From: Zancudomyces culisetae
Lineage: Eukaryota; Kickxellomycota; Harpellomycetes; Harpellales; Legeriomycetaceae
Assembly (NCBI GenBank): GCA_001969505.1
Contig: LSSK01000114.1
Coordinates: 1 to 52,840, forward strand
Direction: 5' to 3'
Length of the DNA: 52,840 bases
Part shown: piece after piece, positions 8,898 through 18,987 of the stretch
How the letters are laid out: every line of letters starts with the position of its first letter
Position numbering within the stretch: the first letter of the stretch is position 1
The notes under the pieces: generated by a model
Database searches by the model: none
Told to the model about the DNA's origin: nothing
Seen by the model: the letters and a program-made list of their open reading frames with translations, nothing else
Program-made: the position numbers and the translations under genes

Positions 8898-11423
8898 GAA
8901 TATGAATATATAAATAGATTGGATTTGTTGAGCTATACACTGTGTGCATACTATTCTACTGAAGAAGATAAGAAAGAATTGATAGAATACCTTGAAGTGA
9001 ACTATCCCGATGTAAAGTACCAACAAATATTGTTCGATGTAGCTATACACCATGAAAGGGAGAAACTAGTTAAAGAATATTTTTTCAAAGTGGAATCAAA
9101 CTCGGAAAATATAAGTAAAATAACTAAAATGGCATATAATAATCATAATATCGAACTCATACGACTACTATTGGACAATTGTGATAAATTTAACGGAGAT
9201 TTAGACAAAAATGCGTTGAAAACCGCTATAAAAGAGTATGAATACGAACTGGCACAAGAAATTATCAGTAAATACTCTAATATGGTGAGTACTTCCTGTC
9301 TAGAGGAGGCAGTGGAAAGTGGAGATATCAGAATTGTAAAACTACTTATTGAATCTGGAGTGGATTTAAAATTAACTCATTTTGAAGGAATATTAATTGC
9401 CGTCAAAAAAAAGGATATCAATGTGTTACAATTGCTATTGGAAAATGGTGCTTCTGTTGAGCCAAATGTTCAGCATGATATTGAAAAGTCGAGTAGTGTT
9501 AAAAATTATGAAATAGCAGAACGATTGTTGATGTTTTCAGAAGATAAGCTTAAGGTTAAGTGTAAAACTTTAGGAGACAAACTCAAATTTGGAATGGGAC
9601 TGAAATTTAGTAAAACAATAATGTGTCTTATCGGACTTTATCAAAAATATGATGCATATAATGATAATGCCGAGCTTGATGATTTTTATGAATATATGGA
9701 TTTATATGAGAAGATGATGACAAGTACAAACTCAAAAAAAAAGGACATTGTCAATGTATGTGCGTCATATTTTGCAACTCTTTTACATCCTTCTTGTAAC
9801 AACAAAAGTAAAAGAGCTTGTTACGATAAAGTGGTTGATATTATTGAATATATTGTTGAAAACGACCCAGAAATAACATTCAACAACACTGAACACTGTG
9901 AAACCAACGAGTTAGAAAACGAGAAAGATGTAGAACTATTAAATGATGAGCATTATGAGCTAGCAAAGTCAGAATTGGTGAGCCGAAACTTTAAAATGTT
10001 GAAACTGTTAATAGAGCATGGAATGAGTGTCAATTCGCATGATAGTTTAATCTTGAGAACAGCATACAAAGCAGGTGATATTGACTGGATAGATTACTTT
10101 ATCAGTAAAGGTGCAAAACTAAGAGATGAATCGGATGGGTTTGAAGAGGCGTGTGAATCAGATAAAGTTGAAGTTTTGCAGCACTGGATGAAGAATGGTG
10201 GTGTTGTACCCATGAATCCAGAATATCCTTGTATTAAAATGGCATGTTTAAAGGGTAATTTTGATATGGTTAAACTGCTGGTAGAAAATGGAGTTGATTT
10301 GAGTGATCCAGAATATAATGGAGTAAGGATTGCATGTAGATTGGGTCTCAAAAGAACATTGAAATATCTTTTGAACAATAACGCTGTGGTTGGGGATAAT
10401 TGTAGATACCAATTAGAACGTGTATGCGTGGTTGGTGATATTGGGCTGGTAAAAATGATTCTTGAATATTATGATGGTTTGGGAGTATTGGAAATGAGAG
10501 AAAACACGAATACAAAGGATGGAGAGCTAAAGAATGTTTCTTGGTTGGATGATGAAAACACTGACTGTGTCGAAGAATATAAGATTACTAAAACCTTACT
10601 GAAAAATGGCGAGCCTATCCAAAATAGCGATTTGTTTGACAGAGTAATAGCAGCAGTTATATTAGCCAATATTGAAATATTGAAACTGCTGCTCTCTTAC
10701 AATTTTGATTCCAACATCGCATCTAAAATACTGAAGTTTGCCGTGCAATTGGAAAATATTGATGTGGTGAAGGCGCTTTTGGAGAACGATTTAAGCCCTA
10801 AGGATGACTCCAGCATTATAGATATAGCATTCAAAACAAATAACTCTGAAATTGTCAGATTATTATTACAGTACGGAGCAAAAATTGGTAAATATTCAAG
10901 TGAGCTTACAAAGTATTTAAATCTAAACGGCGTTGAAAAATTGCAGTTAATATTGAATTATTGTCCTGAGATTGATGGTGCTTCCTACTTACTTCAAGAC
11001 TCTATTCGAGAAAACTATGTAGAGGTGGTTAGGTTGCTTTTGAAACATACAGTCACGCTTGAAAACGACAGATATGATTGTATATTTTATGCCTGCAAGA
11101 GTAACAATCTGGAAATTCTTGAACTGTTGATTGAAAAGGGGGCAAAAATACAAAAGGGACAAAGTAGTGGGATAATCCAGGCTTGCAAAAGAAACAATCT
11201 GGAAATTTTGAAACTCTTGCTGGAAAGAATTCCGAATTTGGTATTAAAAAATAATTATGGACTGAGGGAGGCAATCGAACAGGAAAATGCAAAAATGATC
11301 AAGCTGGTGATAAATTATGGTACTGATACTAGTGAGCATATTGAATCAATCATGGAGGTTGCAAACGAACTAAATGAGCACGAATTGATAAATATTTGCA
11401 AGAATATGGACAGTGGAAATTAA
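8898..11423 (+). CDS. Ankyrin-repeat region in frame with the F-box part (downstream of the TGA)
   Basis: The frame continues directly after the TGA at 8895 and stops at TAA 11421-11423. It has no ATG until 9129, so it is not a convincing independent gene. It carries roughly 15 ankyrin-type repeats recognised by their second-helix signature: IELIRLLLDN, IRIVKLLIESG, NVLQLLLENGA, KMLKLLIEHG, FDMVKLLVENG, EIVRLLLQYGA, VEVVRLLLKH, LEILELLIEKGA, LEILKLLLER. The usual TPLH start of each repeat is mostly absent, so repeats are degenerate, as in many rapidly evolving ankyrin proteins. An F-box fused to long ankyrin arrays suggests a substrate adaptor. The repeats remain well formed to the end, which argues against old decay. 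The substrate is unknown. Confidence 0.7.
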   Translation, partial: EYEYINRLDLLSYTLCAYYSTEEDKKELIEYLEVNYPDVKYQQILFDVAIHHEREKLVKEYFFKVESNSENISKITKMAYNNHNIELIRLLLDNCDKFNGDLDKNALKTAIKEYEYELAQEIISKYSNMVSTSCLEEAVESGDIRIVKLLIESGVDLKLTHFEGILIAVKKKDINVLQLLLENGASVEPNVQHDIEKSSSVKNYEIAERLLMFSEDKLKVKCKTLGDKLKFGMGLKFSKTIMCLIGLYQKYDAYNDNAELDDFYEYMDLYEKMMTSTNSKKKDIVNVCASYFATLLHPSCNNKSKRACYDKVVDIIEYIVENDPEITFNNTEHCETNELENEKDVELLNDEHYELAKSELVSRNFKMLKLLIEHGMSVNSHDSLILRTAYKAGDIDWIDYFISKGAKLRDESDGFEEACESDKVEVLQHWMKNGGVVPMNPEYPCIKMACLKGNFDMVKLLVENGVDLSDPEYNGVRIACRLGLKRTLKYLLNNNAVVGDNCRYQLERVCVVGDIGLVKMILEYYDGLGVLEMRENTNTKDGELKNVSWLDDENTDCVEEYKITKTLLKNGEPIQNSDLFDRVIAAVILANIEILKLLLSYNFDSNIASKILKFAVQLENIDVVKALLENDLSPKDDSSIIDIAFKTNNSEIVRLLLQYGAKIGKYSSELTKYLNLNGVEKLQLILNYCPEIDGASYLLQDSIRENYVEVVRLLLKHTVTLENDRYDCIFYACKSNNLEILELLIEKGAKIQKGQSSGIIQACKRNNLEILKLLLERIPNLVLKNNYGLREAIEQENAKMIKLVINYGTDTSEHIESIMEVANELNEHELINICKNMDSGN

Positions 11424-12200
11424 GCATCTAGAGGGTTGGCGTATATGAATTGTTTAAACATATATCTTTTCGATACAAAAGTGATAATTTAAAGTGATAT
11501 AGAGTACTTTATGCACCTTTAATCGATATTTAGTAATTTTTCATAGTAGGAAATGATTGAACATATTTTTCTGAGTTGTACATGATGGATGAATGTTAGG
11601 ATAGCATCTTGATAAAAATTCATTCCAGAAATAATAAGGGTAAAAAGAAAAAAGCTAAAGTACTATCCTTGGTCAAGCTGAAAACAGCATGATTTTTGGA
11701 TGGCGTCTGTCTATATAGGATAAAAAATATTAAATCAACTCATGGCAGAAAAACCCTCGTTGGACCAACTCCTGGTGGGTATGAAGCCTCTAGAGGGACA
11801 GAGGGGAATTTGATTAAAAACATTTTGTGTAGGATTGGTTCTTTTTCAGTTTTATGTAGTATTCACATAATATACCCATCATGGGTAATAAAAAAAGATG
11901 TTTCCTTTTCTTTCCAACCTTTCTCTTTTTCTTTTTCTTTTTCTTTTTCTTTTTCTTTCTCCTCAAACCTTCGATTTTGGAAAATAAGAAAAAAATATAA
12001 TGTTATATTTAAACTTTTATTCATTTCCCAATTATTCCTTGTTCTTTTTTTCTTTTTTCGGAATACTTTTTATAAACTACATACCAATATTATCCGTGTA
12101 CTCATAAATATCATAAGTCATATTATTTGATATTCACATATTGCATATCACTATATTAAACATTGAAAAATAACGTTTTGATAGTGATGTTAATGAAAAG
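11424..12200. other. Intergenic region; left part of duplicated segment B
   Basis: No gene is supported; a 144-codon frame at 11696-12130 is low-complexity Phe/Ser from the pyrimidine repeat. From about 11940 the sequence is homologous to 3040 onward. Confidence 0.55.
11921..11960. repeat. TTTTTC microsatellite
   Basis: Six to seven TTTTTC-type units in tandem, at the position corresponding to the shorter T/C tract at about 3020-3055 of the duplicated partner. Confidence 0.85.
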
Positions 12201-12235
12201 GTATAAAAACCCAACTCAAGTCTTCATTTTTTTTC
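12201..12235 (+). promoter_or_regulatory. TATA promoter block (partner 3315-3350)
   Basis: GTATAAAAA followed by CCCAACTCAAGTCTTCAT and a T-run, 98 bp before the ATG at 12300. It is almost identical to the block before 3425, although the gene it serves is now interrupted. Confidence 0.65.
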
Positions 12236-12299
12236 TTACCTTACATCTTTTAATCAAAATTACAATCGAGAGCACCGATTTTTCTTTAACACAATCAAT

Positions 12300-12881
12300 A
12301 TGAATTCATCAACTGATAAATTTTTAACTGAAATTGGAAGTGGTCATATTTCGATCAAGGAATCACTCGACAAAGTTTCCTTATCCGACACATAGGAGTA
12401 CAAAGAGTTTGTACTAGTAAGGGAATCTTCAAATAGCTACAACAATATTGATGGTGTTGTTGAAAAATCGCTCAAGGGTTACCACTATTTACTTAAAAAG
12501 GATTCTAATGAGTTCCGGATATACTTCTTTAATAACAAAGAAAAAAAAAAGTACTTGGGTGAAAAACTAACAACAGAAGATGGAGCCTAGTTAAAGAAAT
12601 TTCATGTATCCAGCGAATATTGCCTTTTTCGAATAGATATAGGTGTGGGTGATTTTGAGGGTTTGAATAACTTAAAACGTATAACTGATGCTATAGGTAA
12701 AGAGTTTGACAATATTATTGATATTAGAGTAAATTTATTAGAAAAGAACACCAACTCATTAAAACATGTGTATCTGTATATAAAGACCACCTCAAAAGAA
12801 ATCACTAGTAATAGTGTTGTTGTTGAAGGAAAATCTATCTCACTTACTGCTACTCGTATCAAAGACTATGTTCCAATTTAG
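12300..12881 (+). pseudogene. Orphan family member 3, interrupted by two TAG codons
   Basis: The frame from ATG 12300 to TAG 12879-12881 is 194 codons, collinear with the gene at 3425 and the same overall length. It has two in-frame TAG codons, at codon 32 (12393-12395) and codon 97 (12588-12590). There is no frameshift; differences from the paralogue include whole-codon insertions and deletions that cancel. Shared landmarks are HISIKE, YLLKK, FRIYFFNNKEKKKYLGE, FDNIIDIRV, LKHVYLYIK and the C-terminal LTATRIKDYVPI. Because TAG is also the normal terminator of both copies, reassignment is unlikely; this looks like a recently inactivated gene that was long under coding constraint. A 78-codon product starting at an internal codon is possible but unsupported. 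Confidence 0.75.
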
Positions 12882-15431
12882 TCATATTTTCTAGCTATTT
12901 GCTAGTCAATAACTGATTTTATTCAATATGATAGTCAATTTCCTTTTTTTTCATTATACTAATAAAGTGTCATCTACTCTGCTCTTCTTGTGGTTTGCAA
13001 AATGGAAGGAAAGTGCTATTTTGACCAAATCTCGCCTTAGAGTAATTGGAAAAACCAGGATATTCAAACTTTGTTTATCTGGATAGAGTGACCTATAGAA
13101 TGAACACAGTTTTTTCCTTACTAACCGAGTAATCTGGTAAAAAGTAGCATTCTGTTACTTTTTGTTACGGGTTGTTAGTTCCATTATAACATATCACTAG
13201 TGAGCTTCACAGCTAATTCAAAATCATTGATCAGATATATGTTTTAGGTCGCGAGGAGGGCGGGAGAGAAGAGAATACTAGCACTTAACAAGTACAAAGG
13301 AAGGAAAAATTGAAAATTTTGGATTGTAAACGCAACTAGATACGGCCAGTTTCATATCTAATGTTTCTTGTGTTTTCGAAAAGTTTTTAAAAACAGTAAA
13401 ACCTCCATGATGAATACTAAGAGATATATAATACACTGTTTATGGTAAATGTCTACTTTCTCTACCTCTCATGATGCGAAATAGACACGACGTACTGAAA
13501 ATCCAAATCGTAGCACAATAGCCCTGCTATTGTTATCGCTTTGACCATTCCGGGCTCTTGTTTTTTTATTGGATATCCCACATATAAAACTGAGTTTTGA
13601 ATGAACATGTTTTGGCAAAAGGTAGTCTTTCACGACTTTTTTTTACAACAGTTCAGTCTTTTTTTACCCCTTAAATGTCTAGTTACGTTGCAACCAAAGA
13701 ATCAAAGTACTAAAGTCTACTTTGTCCTTCATGAATGTATAGTCATATACTGATTCATAGTTTTATTTTGAAATCCTTGATTAACAATGGGTTTACTGAT
13801 ACCGATTATAATTATGTACAGAGTTATAGTTCGTGTTTTTTCTTGGGAAAAATTTTAAAAGCCTTAAAAAGTGGGCAAAAAAGAGTATCACTGATATAAA
13901 CAAAATGATTTACACCCCTTAATTTACCGTAACATTTATTGATTTTCGAATTAGTGCGACTTTTGACAATACAATTGATATGCGCGTCAAAAAGCAAACA
14001 AACAATAAAACAGAATGATCAAGCATGAGGTGATCGCATTTTACATTCAAAAAACTTGTTATAACTATAAATACTGCAATTGTGAGAATCGCCCAGACTA
14101 CCTCAAAAGCTTGCGATTATTACAAAGTACATGAATATCAGGATACCCAGACTGTAGAATATTACCTCTAATTTTTTTGTTCTAGTGTGGTTGGGTCTGT
14201 ACTTGCGCAAGTATTACTACTTCATTTGATGTGAATGTTTAATAGGTGTGTAATTTCAATTGTCATCAAAAAAATAACCAGCATAATACACGCAAAATGC
14301 TCGATAAATTTTTTGCGGTAATCATGGTATTTTCTTTTTCTTTTCCGTCAATACGATCTTTTGGAATATTTCAATGGTGTAGAATGGTTGGGGAGAGTGA
14401 AATAAATTAGATAATGGGCGTTGAAATAACCAAAACAGCAAGCAAAGATCCTAACACCTTTTATTTTCAAAAAAGTTGTAATTTCATTTGTGGTTTCACA
14501 GTTCTTTTATAGTAAATATAATGTTATTGCAAAAAAAAAAACAAGTGTAAAGATTTTCATTTCTATCTCTCAACCAGTGATGGTATGTTTCACAAATTTC
14601 CTGGTTAGGCGTTTATATTTTCAGCAGCAAATAAAACTCGTTATCCTCCTCTCAACTGTAGAGAAAATATCAAGATGCAAAAAAATCGGAAGCAAAAAAA
14701 TGAAATATAAGTAAGTGGATCGAGATGAATCCAAGAAATGATAGGAGCAGGTTTTATTTTTTGGGAAAAAAAAAACAAAAAAAGATCAGAGATGGGGGAT
14801 AAAAGGAGATGGATTTGTTGAAAATAGATGTTAAATGCTGCACTGTAAGAGGTCCTTTTACTACTTATCAGTATTTCAACTTGGTGAGCTTGTCTTTTTA
14901 TTAAAATTCATTTGCTTCATTTTGTGGTCAAAAAAATATTTTTCGTCTTAATCGATAATAATAAAAAAAGTCAAGATAAAATGAATATCATTGGAATTAT
15001 GGGAACATCTGGGTCTCTACCATCATTTTTATTTTATTTTATTTTGCAGCGTGAATGTTAGTGCAACCAAGTTGAGCATTTGCTGCGATACTTTTGCAAA
15101 TTGAAATAGTTTTCGATGTATGGGTTGGTTATATGTTGCTAGCATGTTAAATCGAATGATGACTAATACAACAAGAACAGACACGACATGTTTTGCATTT
15201 GAAAATAAAAGTTAAAATACAAGCTAATTACGTAATGTTATGACATCTTTTATTCCTTTGACAGCAGGGGGCATAATTTATGGGAACCTATTCTATAATG
15301 GTCAAAATCTGAAACTTACCAGTGATTAAAAAAACAAGAAATAATGATACAAAAATAAAACCAAAAACAAAACCAAAACTAAAATAGGACTGGATGAAAA
15401 GGCCATGTAGATATATTCCACTTTGTGTTTC
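12882..15431. other. Gene-poor AT-rich region
   Basis: After the shared 3' block of copy B (to about 13035) I see no gene, RNA or repeat with support. It has several poly-A/T runs and short frames only. Confidence 0.5.
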
Positions 15432-15719
15432 TCAAAAATTAATACACGCTTTCCACAGAGATAAAGCAAAAAAAGTGAAAAAAATGAACCATGTTGAAAA
15501 CTTCCACATGGATAAAAAAAAAGAGTTAAGGAAGTCAGTTAATTCACTTGATATCCACTTGGGTTTAAACTGATAAACACAGTTCAGTAATTGTGATCCA
15601 TCATCTTCCAATAATTTTTCTGTTTTGCATTTATCAATATCAGGTTTAGTAATCAATGAATTGATGGTTATAAGCAGTAATACGGCAATTAAACACATAA
15701 AAAATGATACAGACATCAA
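15432..15719 (-). CDS. Possible small membrane protein or exon, unknown
   Basis: A 95-codon minus-strand frame. A hydrophobic segment (residues 4-20) is followed by a soluble stretch with two Cys (residues 31 and 47), then a second hydrophobic aromatic segment (about residues 67-90). Just upstream on the same strand, TTGCTTTTCAG resembles a 3' splice site leading in frame into the hydrophobic start, so this could be the last exon of a spliced gene; I could not identify a convincing upstream exon. The sequence resembles no family I know. Confidence 0.25.
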   Translation of the reverse strand: MMSVSFFMCLIAVLLLITINSLITKPDIDKCKTEKLLEDDGSQLLNCVYQFKPKWISSELTDFLNSFFLSMWKFSTWFIFFTFFALSLWKACINF

Positions 15720-18700
15720 TATTACCTGAAAAGCAAATCATAAAACGAACCCGAGGTTTTTTTTTCAACAAAAAGACGCTGTAGCAAGAGTGCATAAGAC
15801 AACGCAAGTTGCATGATAAGAAAGGTTGAGTGTTGTTAAAAGGTTCTTGTGTCCGTTGAGCGTATTTTTATGTTTGGGCAGTTATACGAATCGAGTCATC
15901 AACTGTAAAATGATAACTGTGAAACCTGCACTGTAACCTACAAGAAGATTTTCCATGTCTTTTCGATTACATCACAATCGCCAAAGTGAGTAGCAGGGTA
16001 AAGTACTCGAGTTTTTCTTTGTGAATTAAAGTGAAAGAGCTTAAATTTCGAAAAATGCTTGGAGGTGAGTAACTTATGCTGATTTCCATTGCGCAACCAT
16101 TTTAATATTGGCTTTTATTTCCAATAATACTGATTATTGTAATAGGTCTGATACGTAATTCCCATTTTAAGGTAATTCGACACCAAAATTGTAATTATTT
16201 TATTCCCACCCTCCATATCTCCGTTTAGCTAAACTTGGATACTTTTTATTATATTTATTGGTACTAAAATAATGTAAAATAACATTAAAAATCCAATCAG
16301 TTGAAAGTGTACAAATCACACCATATTTCACCGTATCATGTTTAGTGTACAAAAAAGGGCTGTAAAACAGTAATTTGAAGATTATATATTTACTTTTTTT
16401 TTGTCTGTTTTGCTATTGTTTTCATTTTATTCTTGAATTATTTTATTACATTTTCGATAGTTGTGCAACGATTAACTTCCTTTTTTGAACAATATCTAAA
16501 AATAATTAAAAGCTGGATTTTGTTAATCCACAAACTCGTATAAAAAATCTGAGTGAAAAAGAGTTCAACTAGCCAAACACTTCAAAGATGCAGTATTGTT
16601 TCAGAAAACGCACGCTGTTTAGTTTACCCTGCTCAAGTACAAAAACGACGAACAGCGATTAAATATCTTATTCGTTTGTATAAAAGCAGAATGACGTTTC
16701 CGAGTTTTTGTTTTAAAGTAAAGGTCGAAAGTTTGCGCCTATAAATTTGTACAATTGTTGTCATCCACAAAGTCCACCCGACGTTTTTATACATGACAGA
16801 CACCATGAACCCTAAACTTTGAATATGGGCTTGAAAACAATGATCCATAAGTGTCAAGTGTTTCTATTTGTTCTAGAATAATCCATTACACACACCTTCC
16901 CCCTCTCTTCCCCCCCGGTTCAAGCCCAATAAAATGGAGGTTGTCGAATCAACAAAGTGTTTGCATATTTCTCTGCCTAAATGGAGATTTTACCATTCAT
17001 ACGCTGTTTTTTACATTGCTTCTTGCCAAACTTTTAAAGTAAATGGTAGAAAAAAAAAAGAAAACTAATGGGGGGAAAAATACGTAGCTGAAAAATTAAA
17101 AAGCGGAGAACAAACTAGATTGTTTTTTTTTTTTTTTTACAAACGAGATTGTTCTTTTTTGTTCTTCTCCATAAAACTTTTTTTTATTCCACAAAAAGTG
17201 AGCGGGAATAAAGTTATGGGTTACCAATGAAAATCGCACAATGTATCACGTTCAATATTTAGGAAGTGATTTTCAAGCAATTCTTTTTTTTGGAGAATCT
17301 ATTGAAAAAAATGCTGAGACAAATTTTATGCTGATTGGTAATCAGAGCGCAACAACAGGTTAATAATTTCGATTAGATTGACCAATGGTACATAGAAAAA
17401 AGTATGGGAAAATATATTTCAAACCTTCTGCTGATTATTAGATGCAAATGGCTTAATTTTGCAAGAGGGGGTATCATAATCAGTAATCAATCCGATGGGA
17501 TATTCGTGATTGTAAAAATAAAATTGATCAATAAGAGATTAATGAAAAAGTAGTTGCATTTTGTAAATTATGTCACACTTGAAAAGCAAATGGGGCAAAA
17601 AATAGGAAAATAAAACGAGGTAGAAATATACGGGTTGGGTAGTTATTAATTTTGTGGTGAAAAAGTCAAAAAAAAATCGAATTACATAAACTTAAACAAA
17701 AGTAAAATAATACAAAATCATGTGCTTACAACGAGATGGGTTATTTTCATTTGAAAAATGATGGAAAGGGAGGGGAAAAGGCGAGAGAGACTTGTAAAGT
17801 TAAGTTTTTGGGTCAAAAAACTTGTAAGCGTGATTGGGAGGAGTGCTCTTGGCCGAATGCTGTACTTAGAATAGATACCTATTGAAATAAGACAAGCTTA
17901 TTCTTTTTTTTATTAAACAAAAAGCTCAACCAATCGGTCGAATGAGAGGCGGCAACAAAATCTAATGATTAATAATACGCTTTCTAGGATTTAATAGGTA
18001 GTTAATTAGTTTTATAGCTTTCACGTTCCTAAAAAAAAGAAAAAATTTTGTAAACATAAAATCCTCACTTCAGTTGACTAAAGCGCCGAAGGGTCTAAAA
18101 ATTAGTAAGAAATGTCAGGAAATAAAAAGGTGCAAATTAACATCAGAGATAAAATCTATTGAATTTTCAATAGATTAAAAAAACATTCGGTTTTTTTTTG
18201 CAGCATTTCAAATTCAAAAAGAACCAATGAAAAGTAACACGATATGATGTTATGGATTGTTTTACATTGGTTAGTTCACTATATGGTTTTTCCGTGTTTT
18301 TATTTTTCTAAGCAAACTAGAAGCGATTATTGTTATTAAAAGATAAGTAAAATTTCTTGGTTAATCCACTAAATGAAATAAAAAAGAACTAAAGACCACA
18401 AAAAATTTTACATTGGACATTTCTCGATTGTTTCAATATTAAATATTATGCTTTGTACAAAATAAAAATTGGAATACCCCACCATTTAAATATCTTTAGT
18501 GGTAGTGAAACTTTGAGCAGGAAGAAATAGAAAGCCGAGACACATACTGGCAGCAAAAGAAATACCAGTATTCGTTAGACAGTACGGCATATTAATTTAC
18601 CGGACGTACAATAAACAGAGAAAATCAGTTTATATATACTGGAACAAATTTTTTCAAGAGTCTTGAAAGGCAATATACTCTTGTCAATAAGCACAGTAAC

Positions 18701-18987
18701 CGTGTGTCTAGAAAAGGGGTAGTAAATAGTAGTGAATAAAGACAATAATAGAGGAAATAGTTTATAGAAATAGTGCAAGGATATTTGCAAAAAAAAAAAG
18801 TTGGAGCAGACAAGTAACAGTATATAAAAAAAAGGAGGAGGAAAAAGACAAATACAAATACAAGAATTGAAAAAACAACAACAACAACAACAACAAAGGT
18901 CATACTAAAATAGTTGTGCATGATAGCTTGTAAGTTTATGACAAGGAAAACAGAAAACCTTGCTAAAGTAAATTAAAAAATCGAAAC
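15720..18987. other. Gene-poor region upstream of the GATA gene
   Basis: No gene is supported. It contains a long T-run near 17120-17140 and a (CAA)n tract at 18875-18896 about 100 bp before the next ATG, which may lie in the promoter or 5' leader of the GATA factor. Confidence 0.5.
18875..18896 (+). repeat. CAA trinucleotide microsatellite
   Basis: About seven CAA units directly upstream of the GATA-factor gene. Confidence 0.85.

Larger units (their letters stand above)
11940..13035 (+). repeat. Segmental duplication, copy B (partner 3040-4165)
   Basis: Contains the interrupted third family member with the same upstream and downstream blocks as copy A. The F-box/ankyrin gene lies between the two copies in direct orientation. 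Confidence 0.75.

Noticed and set aside
8860-8918. An intron removing the TGA of the F-box/ankyrin gene
   Set aside because: Candidate GT-AG pairs are 58 or 34 nt (not multiples of three) or 30 nt (too short), and none has a good donor.
11696-12130. 144-codon frame
   Set aside because: Low-complexity Phe/Ser from TTTTTC repeats, overlapping the duplicated upstream region of the interrupted family member.
12393-12590. Reassigned TAG codon
   Set aside because: TAG is the natural terminator of both family copies, and no other gene in the window has in-frame TAG.
16905-16940. tRNA B-box-like GGTTCAAGCC
   Set aside because: No matching T-stem or acceptor stem; no other tRNA or rRNA signature was found by reading both strands.
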